A model generated the notes under the pieces. It was not told where the DNA came from and did not search any database. It worked only from the letters and a program-made list of their open reading frames with translations. 54,651 nt of DNA from an uncultured bacterium (GTDB lineage Bacteria > Vulcanimicrobiota > CADAWZ01), in NCBI GenBank assembly GCA_949288455.1, contig CASEKF010000062.1:1-54651 (forward strand), in the 5' to 3' direction. The translations under genes were made by a program, and so were the position numbers. This document shows positions 51,278 to 54,651 of this stretch, piece by piece. Numbering within the stretch: the first letter of the stretch is position 1; each line of letters starts with the position of its first letter.

Positions 51278-52122
51278 AGATACTTGTCACGGGAACGGAC
51301 GGTCAACTGGGCTTCGACGTAGTAAAGATACTGGACGGAATGGGAGTCGAGAATATCCCGACTACGATAAAAGAATTTGACCTTACCAACTTTCGGCAAA
51401 CTGAAGATTTTATCAAAAATAGTAAGCCTTCGGTAGTAATACATTGCGCGGCATATACGGCAGTAGACAAAGCCGAAGAAAATATAGACGACTGCATGAA
51501 AATTAATCAAGGAGGAGCTGAAGCCGTAGCTGAAGCTTGCGCCGCTATCGACGCAAAAATGATTTACATAAGCACGGACTACGTTTTTAACGGAGAAGGA
51601 GAACGGCCGTGGGAAACATATGAACAAGCCGATCCTATAAATACTTACGGACTTTCCAAATATAAAGGAGAATTAGCGGTAAAAGACAAGCTTGAAAAAT
51701 ATTTTATAGTGAGAACGTCCTGGGTATTTGGCATAAACGGCTCCAACTTCGTAAAGACTATGTTAAGGCTGTCTGAAAAATCAAACGAATTAAAAGTGGT
51801 AGACGATCAAACAGGTTCGCCGACTTATACGGCTGATCTAGCTCAGCTGCTATGCCAAATGGCATTTACGGATAAGTACGGCACATACCATGCGTCGAAC
51901 GAAGGCTTTTGCTCTTGGGCGGAATTTGCGGAAAAAATTTTTGAATTAACAAACAAAAAGGTAAAAATCGTAAAAGTTAACTCGTCCGATTTTCCAACCA
52001 AGGCCTCAAGACCTCAAAATTCAAGATTGTCGAAGATATCGCTTGACAATGCCGGATTTAAGCGTCTGCCAATATGGCAAGACGCTTTAAAAAGATATTT
52101 AAGCGAATTAAAACTAATATAA
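51274..52122 (+). CDS. rfbD: dTDP-4-dehydrorhamnose reductase
   Basis: The 282-aa SDR is of RmlD type: MKILVTGTDGQLGFDV, AAYTAVDKAEEN, STDYVFNGEGERPWETYEQADPINTYGLSKYKGE (Tyr-x3-Lys), and VVDDQTGSPTYTADLAQ. It reduces the 4-keto group to make dTDP-L-rhamnose with NADPH. It overlaps rfbB by 4 nt. Rhamnose probably enters LPS or another surface polymer of this diderm cell. Confidence 0.95.
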   Translation: MKILVTGTDGQLGFDVVKILDGMGVENIPTTIKEFDLTNFRQTEDFIKNSKPSVVIHCAAYTAVDKAEENIDDCMKINQGGAEAVAEACAAIDAKMIYISTDYVFNGEGERPWETYEQADPINTYGLSKYKGELAVKDKLEKYFIVRTSWVFGINGSNFVKTMLRLSEKSNELKVVDDQTGSPTYTADLAQLLCQMAFTDKYGTYHASNEGFCSWAEFAEKIFELTNKKVKIVKVNSSDFPTKASRPQNSRLSKISLDNAGFKRLPIWQDALKRYLSELKLI

Positions 52123-52166
52123 ATTTAAATCCGCTTGATAAAATAAAAAGGAAAAAACGAACGATA

Positions 52167-52811
52167 ATGAAAAAAATTATCCCTCTCGTATTTACGTTGC
52201 TAATTTTCATTGGAGGATGCTTTTCAAATTCGCAAAACGACTCAGACGCCGCTTCGTCTTTGTCTAAAGATCATTCTCATGCTTCTAAATCGGAAACTGC
52301 GGCTAGCCGGAAAGAAGACGAATCTACGAATAAAACGCTGCAAAATAAACTAGAAAAAATAGATATCAAAAATATCAAAATAGGCGAAGGCGAAAAAAAG
52401 ATGATTCAAGATCTCGCTAAGCGGCAAGGAGCGAATATAGATTTTAAAAAAAATGAAATATCCGTCTCGGATAAAGAAGGTCATCAAGTGGCCGTCGCTA
52501 ACGAATGGTTACGCAATGAACTTACCGAATTAATCCCAGAGCCGACATCAGGCAATATAACTATGTCCGCAATGCTAGACGGACAATTCAACGCCAGCGT
52601 TTCCAACGTAAAAGAAGAAGAATATAAATCGTATGTGGAAACGTTGAAAAAACAAGGATTTAAAGAAGTCAAGCAAGAAACGAACCAAGAATGGAAGCGA
52701 TTCGCAGGAGTAAAAAACGACTGCTTAATTACTGTAGCTTATGCGATGAACGTAATGATTGTAGATCTTAAAAAACAGGAAAAAAACAAAAGCGACGAAG
52801 AGCCTCAATAA
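52167..52811 (+). CDS. Lipoprotein of unknown function
   Basis: The 214-aa protein has the lipobox FIGGC (Cys18), then a Ser/Asp/His-rich low-complexity segment (about 20-75). The C-terminal part of about 110 residues (NEWLRNELTELIPEPTSGNITMSAMLDGQFNASVSNVKEEEYKSYVETLKKQGFKE) has a YD-repeat-free alpha/beta look. I do not recognise a family. ATG 52167 is used; the longer upstream frame overlaps rfbD without reason. A terminator hairpin begins inside its stop codon. Confidence 0.7.
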   Translation: MKKIIPLVFTLLIFIGGCFSNSQNDSDAASSLSKDHSHASKSETAASRKEDESTNKTLQNKLEKIDIKNIKIGEGEKKMIQDLAKRQGANIDFKKNEISVSDKEGHQVAVANEWLRNELTELIPEPTSGNITMSAMLDGQFNASVSNVKEEEYKSYVETLKKQGFKEVKQETNQEWKRFAGVKNDCLITVAYAMNVMIVDLKKQEKNKSDEEPQ

Positions 52812-52847
52812 AATATAGCCCATTGTTTTTACAATGGGCTATATTTT
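52810..52847. terminator. 17-bp terminator after the lipoprotein gene
   Basis: AAAATATAGCCCATTGT (52810-52826) pairs exactly with 52831-52847 around a TTTT loop. The stem starts in the stop codon. Confidence 0.75.
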
Positions 52848-52959
52848 GCCTAAAGAGCAATTAAACCATATCAAAGCTAATATGGCTAAGAATATTATCT
52901 TTAATAATTTTAACGCGAAAAAGCGGGAAATATCACGAGATTTTCTATAAATTAAAGTC

Positions 52960-53832
52960 TTATTTTACAAATAAAACCGAAGCGTAACTTACAAAATTAT
53001 GCTTAGCAAACTGTTCTTTGGTTACCTTTAAACTATTAGTATGTTCTAAAAGTATGCCTTTTGAAGCTCCTAAAGCTTCACATGCTCCGATACAAGCGGC
53101 TATTGCTCCTCCTCCGCATGCGCTTCTGGTATTTTCGATATTCATAAAAATATCTCTTCCCCGCATCGCCTCCATAAGACTTATTAATTCGGCGTCGTTC
53201 TGAGTCATAACCCATTTTTCGGCTTCCTGGCCTATTCCATGAGAAGTAAAACCATAAGACACCCCATAATGAGTTAAATCGGAAGAAGCTATTACAAAAA
53301 ATTTTTTCTCAAGCTTTTTTAATAAATTTCCCAACGCTAAACCGCAGTCATACGCTAAATAAAAAAAAGGACAAGCTATAGGAAGCAGTTTGGCTTTCGG
53401 AAACATATAAGAAATAAACGGTACGTTAACTTCTATAGAATGCTCCTTATCATGCGCCATTACGGAAGGAACCGCGCATATCGACGGCTCGGCCAGTACG
53501 GCGGAAGCCGTTTCTTCGTCTATTTCAATCGAGCCTATCGGAGTTTTCCAGGAACCGGAAGGAAAAATCGACAACTGCCGTACGTCGGAATGGTGAACGG
53601 CTCCCAATATGACGAAAGTATCGGGAATATCGAGAGGATCTATGCTCAACAACGCTTTAGCGACCGCATAACCGGAATAAATCCATCCCGCATGAGGCAT
53701 AACCGCGCCTACCGCGCTAGGCTCCTTCTTTACTTTACCTGCTTTATTAAGGCAATAAAGCAACATATCAATACAAGTAGCTTCATCGGCAGGATAAAAC
53801 ATATCCGCCGCTACGCTTTTTCTAATTGGCAT
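52960..53832 (-). CDS. Memo-family protein (AmmeMemoRadiSam system protein B)
   Basis: The 290-aa protein has the MEMO1/AmmeMemoRadiSam B signature: MPHAGWIYSGYAVAKAL, GAVHHSDVRQLSIFPSGSWKTPIGSI, AHDKEHSIEVNVPFISYMFP, IASSDLTHYG and SACGGGAIAACIGACEAL. The metal-site His residues and Cys are all present. In full AmmeMemoRadiSam loci it sits with an AMMECR1-domain protein and a radical SAM enzyme; neither is within this window, although upstream sequence is cut. A GGAGGT ribosome site precedes ATG 53832. Its role is uncertain. Confidence 0.9.
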   Translation of the reverse strand: MPIRKSVAADMFYPADEATCIDMLLYCLNKAGKVKKEPSAVGAVMPHAGWIYSGYAVAKALLSIDPLDIPDTFVILGAVHHSDVRQLSIFPSGSWKTPIGSIEIDEETASAVLAEPSICAVPSVMAHDKEHSIEVNVPFISYMFPKAKLLPIACPFFYLAYDCGLALGNLLKKLEKKFFVIASSDLTHYGVSYGFTSHGIGQEAEKWVMTQNDAELISLMEAMRGRDIFMNIENTRSACGGGAIAACIGACEALGASKGILLEHTNSLKVTKEQFAKHNFVSYASVLFVK

Positions 53833-53862
53833 AACAAACTAACCTCCAAAATAAGCAATTTT

Positions 53863-54651
53863 CTACTCTGCGGCGTCTTTAGAATAAACGTCGGATTCAG
53901 CGGCAAAAAGGTATTTCATAATATCGTAAAACCGCCTTCCCCAACATATTTCGTCATGTATTCCATGAGGATCTTCAAAATAAACCAGATTTTTATTTAA
54001 AACAAAACCTTTTTTAACTAAAATATTGCAAAAAACTCTGCAGAAATTAACCGGATTATATATTTCCTTTAAAGTGTCGTCAATAAGAAAAGAACCGCCG
54101 CCCTCTTGAAGCCCCATATCTATCCAAAGTTTAATGTCTTTTGCCGATTCCATATTCCAATTTCTGGCATATTCAAGCATAATTCCAAAGTCCCACCAAA
54201 AAGACGGAGACAAAGCGGCAAATTTTGAAAATACGTCAGATTTTAAACGAGACGCTTCCAAAGTTAAAATTCCCCCTAAAGAAGACCCCATAATAGCCGT
54301 ATTCTTCCTATCTCCAAGAATCCTATATTTCGATTCAAGAAAAGGTTTCAATTCTTCGGTCAAAAAAGATAAATATTTTACCGAACCTCCCCCATTATCT
54401 ATAAGAGCGTCGTAAGTCGGCGTAAACTCATATTCTCTCGCGCAAAGATGAGTAACTCCTACGATTATAGTTTCAGGAACAGCCCTTTCTTCATAAAGTC
54501 TATTCATAACAAAATCTACGTTCCATTTTTTATGCCAATTGCCATGCGTTGAAAATAAATTTTGACCGTCGTTCATATAAACGACCGGATATTTTGCGTC
54601 GGAAGCCTGGTAACCCGGAGGCAAAAGAACATAAATTTCTCGTTCGTTATC
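53863..54651 (-). CDS. Alpha/beta-hydrolase, esterase D/enterochelin-esterase-like (5' end outside window)
   Basis: The frame runs off the right edge; 263 codons are visible. It shows REIYVLLPPGY, YPVVYMNDGQNLF, the nucleophile elbow GSSLGG (near the visible residue 130), SPSFWWD, and a His in EDPHGIHDEICWGRRF near the end. The family (esterase/Fes-like, PF00756) hydrolyses esters of siderophores, xylan side chains or S-formylglutathione; the substrate is unknown. It ends 30 nt before the Memo gene on the same strand, so they may be co-transcribed. Confidence 0.88.
   Translation of the reverse strand, partial: DNEREIYVLLPPGYQASDAKYPVVYMNDGQNLFSTHGNWHKKWNVDFVMNRLYEERAVPETIIVGVTHLCAREYEFTPTYDALIDNGGGSVKYLSFLTEELKPFLESKYRILGDRKNTAIMGSSLGGILTLEASRLKSDVFSKFAALSPSFWWDFGIMLEYARNWNMESAKDIKLWIDMGLQEGGGSFLIDDTLKEIYNPVNFCRVFCNILVKKGFVLNKNLVYFEDPHGIHDEICWGRRFYDIMKYLFAAESDVYSKDAAE

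Noticed and set aside
52960-54651. Complete AmmeMemoRadiSam system
   Set aside because: Only the Memo component is present; the AMMECR1 and radical SAM partners are not in the visible sequence.

Overview
The window is AT-rich chromosomal DNA of an anaerobic, diderm (LPS-bearing) bacterium. The outer membrane is indicated by an LptD-like barrel protein, an LptA/OstA-like protein and apolipoprotein N-acyltransferase. The anaerobic lifestyle is indicated by a superoxide reductase, FprA and rubredoxin cluster. Several genes are not typical of Proteobacteria. They are a sigma factor almost superimposable on Firmicutes SigH, a SpoIID-domain protein, a YqzL-like micro-protein, and an archaeal/eukaryotic-type phenylalanyl-tRNA synthetase. 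This mixture fits one of the deep-branching uncultured diderm phyla (for example Riflebacteria, Margulisbacteria or Elusimicrobia-like groups), but I cannot place it from these genes alone.

Layout. 0-3.3 kb: end of a type I restriction locus (hsdS tail, hsdR). 3.5-6.5 kb: a GNAT acetyltransferase, an RlmD-type rRNA methyltransferase and, divergently, endonuclease III. 6.5-13.9 kb: a 29-aa YqzL-like protein, a secreted coiled-coil protein, a zinc-ribbon/Ser-Thr kinase/WD40 protein, ribosomal protein L28, and a tandem pair of zinc-ribbon membrane proteins. 14-20.7 kb: a secreted bleomycin-hydrolase-type peptidase with a flavoprotein, a secreted low-complexity protein, an AI-2E-type permease and a class III aminotransferase. 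20.9-26.7 kb: a cell-surface/lipoprotein pair, an amidohydrolase, and a second, unrelated tandem pair of zinc-ribbon membrane proteins.

27.2-33.4 kb: PhoH2, a secreted propeller protein, pyruvate kinase, an FtsB/DivIC protein and a ferredoxin-fused aldo/keto reductase. 33.6-38.5 kb, minus strand: spoIID, pheS, pheT and tRNA-Leu(UAA). 38.7-41.3 kb: sigH-like gene, then superoxide reductase, FprA and rubredoxin. 41.4-48.0 kb: nadD-rsfS leftward; lptD, lnt and an lptA-like gene rightward. 48.05-49.8 kb: a foreign-looking IS200/IS605 element with TnpA, TnpB and a probable omega-RNA end. 49.8-54.65 kb: thioredoxin, dTDP-rhamnose genes rfbB-rfbD, a lipoprotein, and leftward Memo-family and esterase genes, the last cut by the window edge.

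Transcription units are mostly short and many are bounded by long, nearly perfect hairpins carrying A-tracts on one side and T-tracts on the other, so they can stop transcription from both directions. Several near-consensus sigma-70 promoters are visible, the best (both hexamers perfect, 17-bp spacer) in front of the SigH-like sigma factor gene. No CRISPR array, prophage or replication origin was seen.
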